Source: Chaenocephalus aceratus (lineage: Eukaryota; Chordata; Actinopteri; Perciformes; Channichthyidae). From it: DNA of 64,000 bases. A program made the position numbers and the translations under genes. Below, in pieces: positions 29,866 through 52,086 of the stretch. The notes below the pieces were generated by a model that ran no database searches, was not told the origin of the DNA, and saw nothing but the letters and a program-made list of their open reading frames with translations. The stretch is from assembly GCA_023974075.1 (NCBI GenBank), contig CM043791.1:22036546-22100545 (forward strand), read 5' to 3'. Every line of letters starts with the position of its first letter. Within the stretch, counting starts at the first letter, position 1.

Positions 29866-32631
29866 AGAAGGAGAGGAAAGAGAGAGCAATGCTAAGCTAA
29901 ACCCGGCTACAGGACAGAGCGATGCACTCCGCTGAGACGAGGCGGCTGTGAGTTTACATCAACGATGCTTGGTGCTCAAAGGCCAAAGTTCATGGACCAT
30001 GTTTTACCCATGTTGTCATTTTAAATATTTAGAATAATTATTCGCACAGATAATATCTACGATTGTTTTGTTTGTTTATTATCCTCCTGTTGCACAACAG
30101 AAAAACTGCATTTTCAGGAATTCACTTGCTAGTGCTGCATTTTGACAATGAATAATCCTTGAATATATCATCACTAACTAAACAAAAAATTCCATATTGA
30201 CCTTAGTGATAAAAGTAGGTCATATTATACCCCCTTTGAAAAAAACACAGGGAAATCAAGATCTCCCTTTACAAATTGATTTGCAGTGATGTGTACAAAA
30301 ATATTGTTCAGTACAATGTTGTCAAGTTAAAAATGATTAACTATTAACTATGTAGACAGCCGTGTTGCTACTTTGTTCATTACACTCTTGCTAACTAATC
30401 CCAGACCCAAAAGGTTACGTTATATACATCAAAACTGCCCGAACAAAACGCTTCTCAATGCATAATTTAACGCATTCACACATCCAAAAATTTAAATATA
30501 CTATATGCAAATATTCAATAAAAGTTATGTAATACAGAATTAAGCTTTGCAACAGAAAAAAAGTGAACAGAATGTACATCAGCTGTGAAACCGTGAAATG
30601 GATCTGATAAACAGGCAGTCTGTTTTGGTCCATGTACATATAAGACAAACTATAAATGCGTCAGATACATCAGAGGAGCTTTACCTGTCAGCCCCAGACT
30701 GATGCAAAGGTCTTGTATATGACAGGACTTCACAAATCTCACAGCGATCATTTCACAAGCCTCCTCCACCACTTTCACTTCCTCCCACTGCGCTCTGCAT
30801 CATAACATCTATTGAGTAATGGTGGTATCAAGTCCCCAAATTGCGGAATTTAGGTCCTGCATGCAGCATGGCACCAGCTTAGTCCTTAGTAACACCTACT
30901 TTCTAATTCTCCTTCTGCAGACAAGACATACCAGCCCAGAAGTCCCAATTCTGCCCCTGACACCTGCAAGGAAAAGGAAAAAAAACATAAAAATATGGCC
31001 ATATGAAATAGATAATGAATATAAATGCAATGCTTCAGAACATGTCATTTACAATTTCATGTATAAGCTGCTCTATTTTTTTATTACAAGGCAGCTTTGG
31101 GTCTTAACCAACCATTACAAAAATGGTTTGTTGAAAAGCTCCTACACAGATTATCATATATTCTACCTGTTCAAAGTTTATTATAATCCTTTTTTTAAAT
31201 AACTTTTAAAACAATGTTACTCAGTTAGTGATGGTGTTGTACTGGAGTGTTTCTTATATCGTTTTGATAAGGATATCTAGCTTTAATGATACATGGTGGA
31301 GTGCTAAATCTTAAAATCTCCAAAAAGGCAGTCCTGTTAAAAACCACTTTCAAACTATAACAGATTATACAAACAGTTAAATAAATGACTACACCTCTAA
31401 GAAAGTAAATCATCATCGTTGCGAAGGTAAAATGTATGAGAGCTGTTGTATTTGATACAGGTGTGCGTGTGCCTAATACATGCGTGAATGAGTGAAATAC
31501 TTACTTCTCAAACGTGAAAATATTTGTATCATTCTGAGCTGTAATTTTATTTTCAAACTTAAATCCACAGTTTGCATGGTAACATATGCTAATGTTTTGA
31601 CGGTAACACTTAGCATGCCAGGTATTTAAAATGTAGCTTGTTAGCATAACGATAAGTATGTTAGCATTTTCCATCAAAACAAACACACACACTTGAATTA
31701 TCTTGTCTTAAATGTCCTTTTACTACGTGTAATGCACACTACAAAACAAGCAAAAACGTTTATCTTAAATGTGTACTTTTTCTCCATTTCCTTTTGTAAA
31801 ACGAGTTAGCTGAATTTAGTAATGGGGAGCAAAGACTCCTAACTTCTGTCTAAGTGCATTTTGTTTCTTTACATTACCATTAGGCCTACTGCTTTCTACT
31901 GGGGACATCTTCACACTGATAAACATGCCAAATGTAGCTGCTCATGGGTGATACCAAACGCCATCATAACACAGGGGTGTGTGGAAGGGAACACTTGTTT
32001 TTTAGCGATTAAAAGTTCAGAGAGTAGATATATTGTTCTGTATTTCTCATAATTCAGATAAGTGTAGAAATCTATTTTGTTCAATGTTTTTGTGGATTTG
32101 TGAATATTTTAATGATCAAGCAGTCTATAATCCTATCGCAGGGTCAATGCTATTTCCAGATCATTGAACAATATCACACAGCCTTCATCAGTGGATGGAG
32201 TTGATTATTTGATTTGATGGTTTTTTGTTTGACCCATAGGTGTTTCCACAGTTTGTTCAGTTCAAATTAATTATACAGGTTTTGGGTAAATTGAACTCAC
32301 TTTATGACACAACGCCTTGAATTTCCAAGGGCCAGTGTCAATCTTTTGTGTATGTATCCTAACATAAAATTGACACATTTTAGCGACATTCTATAAAAAC
32401 TCAGGTGAACAAGGTTATAGGATTATATTGGCTAATTTGAGTTGTATTCATCTAATTGTCATGAAGATATTTAACTCTCTGGACCCGACACATGAGTGAA
32501 ATCACAGAAACGGTCTTTGCAGTGATGCAATAACCTAACATGGTAAACTGTTATTGCCACATCTCTGCAGCGCTGTGCAGGAGCTGTAGTGCAGGTGAAG
32601 GTCAGTGTGCTGACCTGCAGCGCCTGAAGCT
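29866..32631. other. intergenic and gnai3 3' untranslated region
   Basis: No gene is seen. AATAAA complements (tttatt) near 31078 and 31177 could be poly(A) signals of gnai3 on the minus strand. AT-rich throughout. Confidence 0.35.
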
Positions 32632-44117
<11,486 letters not shown>

Positions 44118-45443
44118 GTTCACTCTCACAAAACTTCTTTAGCGTTGGATTGTGCTTTAGCCGCTCATGAGTTGAAGGGAGACGCCTTGAAACGAGCCCT
44201 CTGGTCGGTGCGAGCTGAAGTTTCCCAGCCGGGCAGCAGAAGTGCAGAGGGGGGAAAGAGGCGTTGGCACCGGAGGCTCTTCAGCGAAACTAACCGTCTG
44301 ATGCTGCTGAGCTCACACTGCCACACACACTCTGGACAGGGAGCAAATACCCGGGTTTAGGCGGAAAAAAACTCACCAAATAGATGTTTTAAAATATTTG
44401 TATCCAAAGTTAGAACTCACAGAAGAAAATAGAAATTAGATCATAAGAAAGCAAAAACACGTAAAAAATTAATGTGTAGGAAAAACGACACATATAATCC
44501 ACCGATTTTCAACTAAAAATCTCTACTGTTCCCCTCAAAATCTGGTGCTGCTGCGCAGTCGCGCATTGATCCAGCTGTTCCAGCTGCTGACTAAAGAAAA
44601 AAGACTAAAAGAAACAGCACTGAAAAAGAAACATTGATGCGCCCCAAGTGGCTGATGGGAAATGTAGTCGCTTCTCAACTGCCAGTATGTGAATTCACCC
44701 TGTGTAGCTTAAATATTGATCAAACCTCGAAACAAATCGAAATGTTTCTAACATGCCTCCGTGAAGGAGGTATTGTGTTATTTAAAACAAGCTGATGACA
44801 CACCTGCAGGTTTTTTCATGACAGTTCACACTCATTTACAGCCAGAGGAGTGGAGCAGAAGTTTTGTGTGGTGTGAGAGAGCCCCCAGTGGATGTACAGT
44901 GGATTACAGGTGTGGATGCAGTGTTAAACCACAACAGACACAATCGACAGACTTCTCCGGTCATGAGGTCAGGATCACATTTTTCTTAATTTATAAAGCA
45001 CTTTTTTTGTCAACAAATGGCTATTGGACTATATGTGATATCCCATACTAAGAGAGAAGGTCACTGGTGTTTACATGTTAGACTGTGAAATCTTCTGCAA
45101 GTTTAAAGGGGTAGCATAACAAGTGTTCTTACTCAGTTTTAAAGTCTGCAGTCAGGACGGTTAGCTCATATCCAGCCCTCACTCCTAACTGCAGGGTTTC
45201 ACTCAGAGAGCGTCAATAAATTACTCTTAGCATGACACAAAACTAATTTGAGTATCAATACCACTGTGGCTAACTCGCCCAAATGATTAAAAGTGATGCA
45301 AAAAAACTAATGTGTCTTTTGTGGCACTCATTTTTAAATAATAGATGTGTAGTATTGAGTTTACAAATTCGTTTTTTAGGAGATCATTTCAGTTTTTTCC
45401 ATACATGTAGCTCCCATGTTATTTATCCTAGTCACTCAAATCA
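44118..45443 (-). promoter_or_regulatory. gnai3: gnai3 upstream region with ZNF143-like site
   Basis: At 44655-44667 tgggaaatgtagt reads on the minus strand as ACTACATTTCCCA, a good match to the ZNF143/THAP11 promoter element, about 540 bp before the start codon. The nearest 250 bp upstream is GC-richer. The remainder to 45443 shows no gene. Confidence 0.4.
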
Positions 45444-45448
45444 ATGCA

Positions 45449-45891
45449 TGTTAAGAATGTCACGAGGCTCAGGACCCAAACGCACAACACCAGAAACAGA
45501 TCAGAATTAACAAGGTCTTTTAATTAAGGTCAAACACAAAACGCTCACATGGAGGATCAAAAACTCGAAACCAAAAAACATCTACATGGACTATCAAAAA
45601 TATACTTCACACGATCAAGGGATGACTGGCAGGCTTGACGAGACAAGACGAACTGACACAAGACAAAGGGAGACGCAGACTATATATACACACTAGGTAA
45701 GGGGACACAGGTGGCAACAATTAAGGGAGGGGCTGACAATCACACTGGTGGGAAAAACACACCAGGGCAGGAATGCTCTGAAACGAGAGGGAAAGGTTAC
45801 TACAAAATAAAACAGGAAATCACAAGACAAGGCAAAAGACAAAAGGACTGAACTAAATAAATTAACTTAACACAACTGTCTAGACACCACA
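45449..45891 (-). repeat. gypsy 3' LTR
   Basis: 443 bp with TG...CA ends on both strands. On the minus strand this is the downstream LTR, next to the polypurine tract. It is nearly identical to the split copy at 50325-52081. Confidence 0.95.
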
Positions 45892-48800
45892 GTACCCCCT
45901 CCTTTACGGACGGCTCCGGACGGCCCAGTGAGTTCAGGATGGCTTTTGTAAAAATACTTTATCAGGTTCTGGTCCACTATGAAGCTAGATGGGATCCATT
46001 CCCGCTCTTCCGGTCCATAACCCTCCCAGTCCACTAAAAACTGCTGACCCCTTCCTCGTTTTCTGACCTTCAGCAGACGCTTGACAGTGTAGACCAGACC
46101 TCCATCAATGATCCTGCGAGGAGGGGGGGGCTTGGAAGCGGGAACCATTTTGCTTTCCTTGACCGGCTTGAGTTTGCTTACGTGGAATGTTGGATGGACT
46201 CTGAGTGATCTAGGCAGGCGCACACGAACAGACACAGGGTTAATACACTTTGCCACAGTGAATGGGCCTACAAATCTTGGTGCCAGCTTCCTAGAGACTA
46301 CGTTCAGGGGAAAGTCTCTGGTGGATAGCCACACTTTCTGACCCGGTCTGTACACAGGTGCAGGACGGCGATGCCGATCAGCCGCTTTTTTCATGCGGGC
46401 CGAAGTCCTAAGGAGGACCCGACGTGCTGAAGCCCAAATGCCATGACAGCGCCTGACCAATGCGTGTGCCGAGGGAACCATGACTTCTTTCTCTGTCTCG
46501 GAGAACATGGGAGGTTGGTAACCGTAGACGCACTGGAACGGAGTCAATCCGGTGGCAGAGGTAGGCAATGAGTTGTGGGCGTATTCTACCCACGTGAGGT
46601 GTTTACTCCAAGAAGCTGGGTTTTGGGACACCAGGCACCGGAGGCAGGTTTCCAGTTCTTGATTCAGTCTCTCCGTTTGTCCATTTGATTGGGGATGGTA
46701 GCCGGAAGAGAGGCTGACAGAGGCCCCGATGAGGCTGCAAAACTCCCTCCAGAAACGGGAGACAAACTGAGGACCCCGGTCCGACACGATGTCCCTGGGA
46801 AAACCGCGGAGACGACAAACATGGTGCAACAACACTTCAGCCGTTTCTTTGGCCGATCGCAGTTTAGGCAAAGCAATAAAATGTGTCATTTTAGAGAATC
46901 TATCCACCACCGTGAGGACGGTGGTGTTACCTTTGGATTCTGGCAGTCCGGTGACAAAATCCACTGAGATGTCAGACCAGGGCCGACTGGGGATAGGCAA
47001 CGGCCTGAGCAGACCCATCTGGGGCCTGGAAGAGGTCTTATTCCTGGCGCAGATGGTGCAGGCGGCCACATACTCCTTGACATCCTTCTCCATAGATGTC
47101 CACCAGAACCGTTGCTTGATGACGTACATGTTTTTTTTTACCCCAGGATGGCAGGTGAGCAGCGAGGTGTGAGCCCATTGAATGACCTTAGGACGCACAG
47201 TTTGAGGAACAAACAACCTATTTGGGGGGCAACCCCTAGGTGTCGGGCTCACACCGTTAGCTTGTTTCACCTCTGTTTCTATTGGCCAAGTTACCGCTCC
47301 AACCACACAGTTTAGTGGAAGGATGAGCTTTGGTTCCTTTGCCAAGGATTCAGGATCAAAAACACGAGAAAGTGCATCTGGCTTGACATTTTGTGAACCG
47401 GGTCTAAATGACAAGGAAAAGTTAAAACGAGTGAAGAACAAAGCCCATCTTGCCTGACGTGAGTTCAGTCTCTTAGCTTTTCGGATGTACTCAAGATTTT
47501 TATGATCCGTCCAGACTATGAATGGTTGCTCTGACCCCTCCAGAAAGTGTCTCCATTCCTCAAGCGCTGTTTTGACTGCCAAAAGTTCTCTGTTGCCTAC
47601 ATCATAGTTGCGTTCAGCAGGTGTTAACTTACGTGACAGAAATGCACATGGGTGAAGTTTGCTGTCCTTGGCTGAACGTTGTGACAACACAGCCCCAACT
47701 CCATCATTGGAAGCATCCACCTCCACCACAAACTGCCGTAGTGAATCAGGAGTGATGAGAACAGGAGCAGAGGTAAACCGTCTTTTCAATTCCTGGAAAG
47801 CTTTGTCGGCCTGTAGAGTCCACAAAAACTGAACATGGGTTGAGGTGAGTGAGTGGAGAGGTGCAGCTATGGAGCTAAAATGTCTTATGAAACGTCTGTA
47901 GAAGTTAGCAAAACCGAGAAATTGCTGTACGTTCTTCCTGTTGGTGGGTGTGGGCCAATTTGCGACAGCACTGACCTTGCTTGGATCCATCTTGACCTGG
48001 TCCGGAGCAATGATGAAGCCCAGGAATGAGACAGAGGTCTTGTGAAATTCACATTTCTCAGCCTTCACGAATAGTTGGTTTTCCAGAAGGCCTTGGAGGA
48101 CCTGGCGGACATGCTGAACATGGGACTCTTCATCAGGAGAGAATATCAATATATCATCCAGGTAGACCAACACAAAATGATTCAAATATTGTCTGAGCAC
48201 GTCATTCACAAGAGCCTGAAATACAGCAGGAGCATTAGTTAGCCCAAATGGCATTACTAAGTATTCATAGTGGCCACTGGGGGTATTGAATCCAGTCTTC
48301 CATTCGTCCCCCTCCCTTATCCTGACCAAGTGATAGGCATTCCTCAAGTCAAGTTTAGTGAAGATCTTAGCTCCTTTTAACAGTTCAAAAGCAGTGGAAA
48401 TGAGGGGGAGAGGGTACCTGTTTTGTACCGTTATATCATTCAGGGGAGAGTAGTCTATGCAGGGTCGGAGGGATCCGTCTTTTTTACCCACGAAGAAAAA
48501 TCCGGCGCCAGCAGGAGATGACGATGGACGAATGAGGCCCGCCTTCAGAGATGAGTCAATGTAATCCGTCATAGATTGTCTTTCAGGACCAGAAATTGAG
48601 TATAGACGTCCCTTGGGAATGGGGGCACCTGGTAGTAAGTCAATTGCACAGTCATAAGGTCGATGAGGAGGCAACGTAGAGGCCCGAGTCTTACTGAAAA
48701 CCTCCCTCAGGTTGTGGTAACAGGAGGGAACATTGGGCAGGTCTGGTAAGTCAGAGGCATGGTCATGAGTTACTTCCTTCGTCTCCACCTCACTACCTGA

Positions 48801-49106
48801 AGTAACCCTTCCTACAGACAGCCCTTCAACTTCTCCTGGTGAAACCAAACATGTATGTTTACATTCTCTTCCCCACCCCTTCACCCTACCAGAACGCCAG
48901 TCAATGTGAGGGTTATTTCTTTTCAACCATGGGAAGCCTAAAATCATAGGGTGTTGTGCGGAGTCGAATAAATGGAATGTCATGAATTCTGTGTGGTTGT
49001 GATTTATGATAACCTGGACGGGTTCTGTGTGGTGAGTGACTTGAAACAATAATCTTCCATCAAGGGCGCTGGCATTTAAAGGTTGAGCTAAGGGCATGGT
49101 GTACAA
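45867..49106 (-). CDS. gypsy pol: RT, RNase H, integrase, chromodomain
   Basis: About 1,079 codons are open from the second half of the protease. In order: protease tail (MILGFPWL), reverse transcriptase with the catalytic YLDDILIF box, RNase H ([17 protein letters not shown]), the integrase HHCC finger (HPG..., CTICARNK), the integrase core ([17 protein letters not shown], and the Glu in [11 protein letters not shown]), and a C-terminal chromodomain ([17 protein letters not shown]). The leftmost codon is not a true start, because this is the downstream part of a gag-pol frame. It overlaps the 3' LTR edge at its end. All catalytic acids seen are present. Confidence 0.93.
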   Translation of the reverse strand: MYTMPLAQPLNASALDGRLLFQVTHHTEPVQVIINHNHTEFMTFHLFDSAQHPMILGFPWLKRNNPHIDWRSGRVKGWGRECKHTCLVSPGEVEGLSVGRVTSGSEVETKEVTHDHASDLPDLPNVPSCYHNLREVFSKTRASTLPPHRPYDCAIDLLPGAPIPKGRLYSISGPERQSMTDYIDSSLKAGLIRPSSSPAGAGFFFVGKKDGSLRPCIDYSPLNDITVQNRYPLPLISTAFELLKGAKIFTKLDLRNAYHLVRIREGDEWKTGFNTPSGHYEYLVMPFGLTNAPAVFQALVNDVLRQYLNHFVLVYLDDILIFSPDEESHVQHVRQVLQGLLENQLFVKAEKCEFHKTSVSFLGFIIAPDQVKMDPSKVSAVANWPTPTNRKNVQQFLGFANFYRRFIRHFSSIAAPLHSLTSTHVQFLWTLQADKAFQELKRRFTSAPVLITPDSLRQFVVEVDASNDGVGAVLSQRSAKDSKLHPCAFLSRKLTPAERNYDVGNRELLAVKTALEEWRHFLEGSEQPFIVWTDHKNLEYIRKAKRLNSRQARWALFFTRFNFSLSFRPGSQNVKPDALSRVFDPESLAKEPKLILPLNCVVGAVTWPIETEVKQANGVSPTPRGCPPNRLFVPQTVRPKVIQWAHTSLLTCHPGVKKNMYVIKQRFWWTSMEKDVKEYVAACTICARNKTSSRPQMGLLRPLPIPSRPWSDISVDFVTGLPESKGNTTVLTVVDRFSKMTHFIALPKLRSAKETAEVLLHHVCRLRGFPRDIVSDRGPQFVSRFWREFCSLIGASVSLSSGYHPQSNGQTERLNQELETCLRCLVSQNPASWSKHLTWVEYAHNSLPTSATGLTPFQCVYGYQPPMFSETEKEVMVPSAHALVRRCHGIWASARRVLLRTSARMKKAADRHRRPAPVYRPGQKVWLSTRDFPLNVVSRKLAPRFVGPFTVAKCINPVSVRVRLPRSLRVHPTFHVSKLKPVKESKMVPASKPPPPRRIIDGGLVYTVKRLLKVRKRGRGQQFLVDWEGYGPEEREWIPSSFIVDQNLIKYFYKSHPELTGPSGAVRKGGGTVVSRQLC
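45892..45908 (-). promoter_or_regulatory. gypsy polypurine tract
   Basis: On the minus strand AAAGGAGGGGGTACTG sits directly before the 3' LTR, where plus-strand DNA synthesis is primed in LTR elements. Confidence 0.7.
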
Positions 49107-49338
49107 TGTTCAAGCTTTTGGCAAAATTCCAGTCCATAAAACTTTCGTCTGCTCCTGAATCAATGAGAACATTCTGTGTTAAGGTTTTCTTACCTAATTT
49201 TACTTGGATAGGAGTCAGCGTACGAGGAGAGTAGTCAGAAGTTAGTCGGCTCACCAGCACCCTCCTCTTGCCTGGGGAGCCCCGTCTTTTAGTGAGCAAG
49301 CGGCCATCAGGTGTCCACGATGCCCGCAGTAGAAACAC
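49060..49338 (-). CDS. gypsy protease, N-terminal part, separate frame
   Basis: This 92-codon frame carries the aspartic protease motif [13 protein letters not shown]. It overlaps the end of gag by 88 nt in the -1 frame, and its continuation lies in the frame of the downstream pol, reached by a +1 shift near 49095. A -1 shift between gag and pro is common in such elements; the second shift inside the protease is not, and it probably marks a mutation or assembly indel. Confidence 0.8.
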   Translation of the reverse strand: MFLLRASWTPDGRLLTKRRGSPGKRRVLVSRLTSDYSPRTLTPIQVKLGKKTLTQNVLIDSGADESFMDWNFAKSLNIVHHALSSTFKCQRP

Positions 49339-50306
49339 AGGCCCTGGCGGAGGCGCCGTTCCCGCTCCTCCAGTGAAAGTCTTGCTCGGCCAAGTTGCAT
49401 GGGTTCCTCTGATGTGGTGGATGGCGTTGTCAAAGGAGGCTTGATCCAGACCCCTGGAAACGAATCCTCCCCCATCCGGATGCCACGAGGAGGCCCCCTG
49501 GAGCTTGGTGAACGAACTGCAGGATGTTCTCTTTCTTTTTGTCTATCCCAGAGCCTATTATCTATTCGTATAGCCAGAGCAATCACAGAGTCTAAATCTT
49601 CTGGAAGATCTAATGGGACTAAGTGATCTTTGACAAAGCCTGAAAGTCCATTTACAAAGGCGTCCAGCAAGGCCAGATCATTCCAGCCACTGTCTGCTGC
49701 TATTGTCCTAAACTCTATGGCATAATCAGACACTCTTTGAATTCTTTGCTTGAGTTGAACTAGAGCTTTAGCCGCTTCTCTCCCTGGTGCTGTACGATCA
49801 AAAATCTTTTTAAGGGAATCAGTAAACAGTCCAAGTGATCTGCAAAGGGGAGAGTCTCTAGCCCATTCTGCTGTAGCCCACGCTGCTGCTCTACCAGTCA
49901 AGTGTGTTATCATGAAAGCTATCCTAGACTGGTCTGTTGGAAAAGCAGAAGGCTGATGTTGATAATGCAGGTCGCATTGGACTAAAAAAGGACGACAGTC
50001 ACCTGAGTCACCGGAGAATTTCTCTGGAGATGCGAGACGAGAGCATGAAGAAGGAGTAGGTCCTTGGATCACAGGATTCACAGCCTCAGGCAGGGGTGCA
50101 GCCGCGGAAACAGTTTGAGATCCAGCTTCCAGGTGGGCAAGGACACGAACAAGCTGATCTGCCAGGTGGTTTACTTGGCTTTCTTGACGACCACTCAATT
50201 CTCTCACTCCCTGGTCAATTGATTTCAGCTGATCGTCATGCTGAGACAAAAGTGTGCCTTGTGAGCGCAGAGCTGCTCTGAACCTGTCTGGGACGGCTGG
50301 GTCCAT
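49251..50306 (-). CDS. gypsy gag with CCHC zinc knuckle
   Basis: 351 codons from MDPAVPDRF, chosen as the first ATG after the LTR (upstream in-frame codons lie in the LTR). The C-terminal part holds a CCHC knuckle, [14 protein letters not shown], preceded by an R/E-rich stretch and a retrotransposon gag core (about residues 115-235). It forms the particle protein that packages the element RNA. It ends at a stop shortly after the knuckle, in the same frame as the RT part of pol. Confidence 0.88.
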   Translation of the reverse strand: MDPAVPDRFRAALRSQGTLLSQHDDQLKSIDQGVRELSGRQESQVNHLADQLVRVLAHLEAGSQTVSAAAPLPEAVNPVIQGPTPSSCSRLASPEKFSGDSGDCRPFLVQCDLHYQHQPSAFPTDQSRIAFMITHLTGRAAAWATAEWARDSPLCRSLGLFTDSLKKIFDRTAPGREAAKALVQLKQRIQRVSDYAIEFRTIAADSGWNDLALLDAFVNGLSGFVKDHLVPLDLPEDLDSVIALAIRIDNRLWDRQKEREHPAVRSPSSRGPPRGIRMGEDSFPGVWIKPPLTTPSTTSEEPMQLGRARLSLEERERRLRQGLCFYCGHRGHLMAACSLKDGAPQARGGCW

Positions 50307-50324
50307 TCTTTGGTCAGTTCGTAC

Positions 50325-52081
50325 TGTTAAGAATGTCACGAGGCTCAGGACCCAAATGCACAACACCAGAAACAGATCAGAATTAACAAGGTCTTTTAAT
50401 TAAGGTCAAACACAAAACGCTCACTTGGAGGATCAAAAACTCTAAACCAGGCATCCTCAAAGTACGGACTCCGGTCCGGATCCGGACCGAACCACAACCG
50501 TCTCTGGACTCTGAGCAAATTATACTTTTCATATGTATTATCTGTGTTATCTGCGAGACATCGCCACAACGCAACGAGTCAAAATGATCCGCTATGTCCA
50601 TAGACTGCAAACAGCGCTCATCGGACATTTATGAGAGGAAGTCTCTAATGTCCGAGTGCAAGTGAATGCAGCACAAGAAGCACGTCATGTAACCCCTCCC
50701 CCGGTCCTGGCGCGTGCGTGGACATATGATTGGCGGCGATTTCATTTGAACGGGACGGTGCAAAACGAGAAGCATTCGGACCCAAGCACTGAAGGATGAG
50801 GTATTTGCGGTCTCCACTGACAGAGAAGAGACTGTCAGTTTGGCTGTACTCAGCATTGAATCAAAACGCACTGAAGCTGTTGATCTTAATCAGTCTGTGA
50901 GGCGTTTTGCTGAACAAAATGGTAATCGCCGCATTCAGCTGTAATACACGTCAACTTGATGCTCTGCTCACGGATGAGCAGAGCATTAAGATGACCTTAC
51001 GTGTGTAAATATATTTTTTTCTTTGAGGGGGTCTGCCCCCAAAAAACTGTTTTAAGTCCTGATAAAGTCAAATAAGACGGTGTGTAAAACTACACTGCCC
51101 AGCCAAAAAAAAGTAACCTCTTTGATTTAACTAGGCCAGCAGGTAAGGACTCTCCACTGGGTAATAACTGAGTATAAAAGAATGCATGACTGAAGTGATG
51201 GAGACCATGTTGAAGGCAAACAAAAAGAGGAAATAACAGGTCAAATCAAGCAAATACCCCTCTCAGATTCCACAGCAACCAGAAGAACATAAATACTGGC
51301 TGGTGATTTGATTCATCAGCTTTGTGATGGAATAAAAAATGCACTGCATTTCCTTAGCTGTGGGTGAGTCCACTGACAATGCTCAGTTGCTGGTGTTTGT
51401 GAGTTTTCATGATGAGGCAAAGGGGGAGTTTGTTGAAGATGTGTTGGGCCTGACGAACCTCAGTGGACACACAAGGGGGCAAGACATTTATAAAGCAATA
51501 ATGGGAATGCTGAATGAAAGAGGGTGCAGCTGCCTTTATTCATAACTGCAGCTCTTACACTGTGACTCTGAGGGGTCAAGCACAGACACACTAACAATGA
51601 AAACTGCTGCATACAGATTTTTTTTGTTTTTGCAACCTCGTGTTAAGAATCTTGTTGCAATTGTTTAAAAGTTTGAATGACCGTAATAAACGGACCTTTG
51701 TCTTATTGAAACATTTATTTTGGACCTTTAAGATTTGTATTTGAGTACCCCTGCTCTAAACCAAAAAACATCTACATGGACTATCAAAAATATACTTCAC
51801 ACGATCAAGGGATGACTGGCAGGCTTGACGAGACAAGACGAACTGACACAAGACAAAGGGAGACGCAGACTATATATACACACTAGGTAAGGGGACACAG
51901 GTGGCAACAATTAAGGGAGGGGCTGACAATCACACTGGCGGGAAAAACACACCAGGGCAGGAATGCTCTGAAACGAGAGGGAAAGGTTACTACAAAATAA
52001 AACAGGAAATCACAAGACAAGGCAAAAGACAAAAGGACTGAACTAAATAAATTAACTTAACACAACTGTCTTGACACCACA
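50325..52081 (-). repeat. gypsy 5' LTR, interrupted by a hAT
   Basis: LTR sequence at 50325-50447 and 51762-52081, sharing one copy of the octamer, totals 443 bp and matches the left LTR with about five substitutions. The interruption is the 1306-bp hAT and its duplicated octamer. Confidence 0.93.
50448..51753 (+). mobile_element. hAT transposon (1306 bp) inside the gypsy LTR
   Basis: Ends caggcatcctcaaagtac and tttgagtacccctg are inverted copies, flanked by ctctaaac at 50440-50447 and 51754-51761 (8-bp duplication). Two transposase scraps remain on the plus strand: around 50790-50940 (LKDEVFAVSTDREETVSLAV) and 51339-51545 (SLAVGESTDNAQLLVFVSF). The latter matches the conserved ESTD-type block of Charlie-like hAT transposases. 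The catalytic body is deleted. Confidence 0.9.
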
Positions 52082-52086
52082 ATGCA

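Larger units (their letters stand above)
45449..52081 (-). mobile_element. full-length Ty3/gypsy LTR retrotransposon (chromovirus type)
   Basis: The element is bounded by 443-bp LTRs and a matching 5-bp target duplication atgca (45444-45448 and 52082-52086). The left LTR is intact; the right one is split by a hAT. Between them, on the minus strand, lie gag, protease, reverse transcriptase, RNase H, integrase and a chromodomain in standard Ty3/gypsy order. The two LTRs differ at about 5 of 443 sites, so the insertion is recent. A primer-binding site was not identified. The polypurine tract is at 45892-45908. Confidence 0.95.

Noticed and set aside
29605..29889. Minus-strand frame with repeated HFRKHNSISQN-type peptides
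   Set aside because: It is a translation of the 20-bp tandem repeat in the palindromic element.
49251..49338. Programmed -1 slippery site between gag and protease
   Set aside because: No X-XXY-YYZ heptamer is present in the gag frame of the overlap. A direct statement of a programmed shift is not supported.
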